Shown here: positions 62,833 through 64,000 of the stretch, in pieces
How the letters are laid out: each line of letters starts with the position of its first letter
Position numbering within the stretch: the first letter of the stretch is position 1
NCBI GenBank assembly: GCA_003049485.1
Contig: PYST01000023.1
Coordinates: 151,724-215,723 of the forward strand
Direction of reading: 5' to 3'
From: Ophioceras dolichostomum
Taxonomy: Eukaryota > Ascomycota > Sordariomycetes > Magnaporthales > Ophioceraceae
Length of the DNA stretch: 64,000 bases
Notes under the pieces: generated by a model
What the model was told of the DNA's origin: nothing
What the model saw: only the letters and a program-made list of their open reading frames with translations
Database searches by the model: none
Program-made: the position numbers and the translations under genes

Positions 62833-64000
62833 CGCGGGCGAGGACGAGGACGAGGCGTCGACGAGGGCTACCAGGGACAGCAACTGCCGTAGGAGCTGAG
62901 CCGAATTGCTATGCTCATACTTTACCTTTGGCTCGCCCATCTTGTGCAGTTTCTCACCTGCCAGTCTTGTGTATTTTACTGTATTGGTGGTTAGGGGAGC
63001 TACCAAGGTGCGTCGTCTCAGGGAACGGAAAAGGGAAAATAAACAAAGGGTTCCATGGGGCTTGGAGAGACATCATCTCTCCTTGCATAACTTAGGAGCG
63101 ATGTATGCCAATGTAGGCAAACAAACAGCGCGGAATAGATTCTATAGACAGACACACCCTGTAGTGAGTTCGATTTATCGACAAATCCGCAACTGCGTGC
63201 GTGCATTGGATTTTTATGTTCAGCCTTGCAGTCTTGTGGCGTTGGGAATGAATGCCCTTGCATCCTCTTCCCGTCAAAGAAGATGATGTTCCCTCTCACT
63301 ATGGGGGAAAACGCAGCCAGCCCCGCGCTGACTCCTAGAGGGCTTTGACTTGCGTATGATCTTGGCCAATTTTATAAGGGGCCATATGAAGTTGTCATTA
63401 TGAAGGTCTCCCCGCATCAAGGCCGTCATCATCTGACGGTTCAAAGTCCAGATGCCACTACCTCGTCTGTGGCAAGTTTCCCGCAGTCGGGCGTACATCA
63501 TCGGTCACTTCTCGAGTGGCTGCGGCATACATAGAGGTCGTCATGTAACAAGGCAAGAAGACGTAAGAGAGGACAGTGAAGAAAGGAGTAGAATGAGGAA
63601 GAAGTGAGTGACTCTTGTACTTTTGCCGCCTTGTCAGCCCATCAAGGGCGAGAGGCTCAAGAGCCAACAACGGGGGACATACAGGAAGGTACTTACCTAT
63701 AGGTAGTGATGCGGTGCGTTCGGTCACTCAGGGAGTTGGGGAGGCACCGGAAGACCTCGTCGTCGAAGCTGGCCATCTCGCATGCCTTCATGCTCTCTAC
63801 ATGCCTCCCGTCATGATGGCGGAGTACTGCCGCAGTAGATTCGAAATCGACGGGGGCTTGTCTCGCGGGAGAACCTGGCCTTGGTGATCGCTTACGAGCA
63901 CATGGCGCCAGAGTGAGCCTGCCGTGTGGGAGCTCATGCCGCCCAAGGACGTTTCGGAGTACCATACCGAGTGAGGTCGTTGGCACACACACACACACTC
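62833..64000. other. Gene-free region downstream of tRNase Z
   Basis: No supported gene to the end of the window. A run of alternating CA lies at the very end (63983-63998). Short frames on both strands lack domains or signal peptides. Confidence 0.5.

Noticed and set aside
1..64000. A secondary-metabolite cluster, CRISPR-like or phage-type system
   Set aside because: CPS1/DIP2 has adenylation domains but no carrier or condensation domains; flanking genes are unrelated housekeeping genes; no regularly spaced repeats with unique spacers are present.

Overview
The window is a 64 kb piece of nuclear chromosome from a filamentous ascomycete (Pezizomycotina, most likely a Sordariomycete). It has well-spaced genes on both strands and short GT..AG introns (about 60-260 nt, one of 870 nt), some with a TACTAAC-type branch site. 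Several families are typical of filamentous ascomycetes: a 2EXR protein, a PX-associated/DUF3818 protein, a class II cAMP phosphodiesterase and the CPS1/DIP2 adenylation-domain protein. Protein products are rich in homopolymer and low-complexity tracts. I see no operon, CRISPR array, rRNA or convincing tRNA.

Layout. 1-10 kb: a 2EXR protein, an MFS transporter and a secreted DUF4360-type protein. 10-21 kb: on the minus strand, an App1-type phosphatidate phosphatase, the ribosome-biogenesis helicase Drs1 and a PXB/DUF3818 protein with no visible PX domain. A 157-bp non-autonomous hAT-like transposon (8-bp target-site duplication) lies between the last two. 22.8-26.1 kb: a strongly repetitive Gly-rich protein with glycine-zipper-like stretches. 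27-31.4 kb: three consecutive secreted-protein genes, namely two divergently transcribed, diverged paralogs with four alignable cysteines and a GH16-type glucanase. 32-37 kb: a flavin-reductase-like protein and the class II cAMP phosphodiesterase, the latter with an 870-nt first intron. 37-40.7 kb: a long gene-free stretch upstream of the phosphodiesterase.

40.7-44.2 kb: a nuclear-looking protein of unknown function whose gene is interrupted by a single N flanked by an exact 46-bp duplication. This looks like an unmerged contig overlap rather than biology. 46.3-52.8 kb: CPS1/DIP2 with a 23-nt microexon. 52.9-55.1 kb: a Gln/Ser/acidic-rich reading frame with no ATG at its start and a protein-like tail out of frame at its end. 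56-59 kb: a BTB-domain protein and a probable gene relic. 59.6-62.8 kb: long-form tRNase Z.

Most genes are independent housekeeping or regulatory genes: ribosome and tRNA processing (Drs1, tRNase Z), lipid signalling and membrane traffic (App1, PXB protein, DIP2) and cAMP turnover (PDE1). The best candidates for undescribed biology are the paired secreted paralogs, the Cys/His-domain nuclear protein and the glycine-zipper repeat protein. Exon boundaries were derived by hand from splice consensus and frame continuity, without transcript data.
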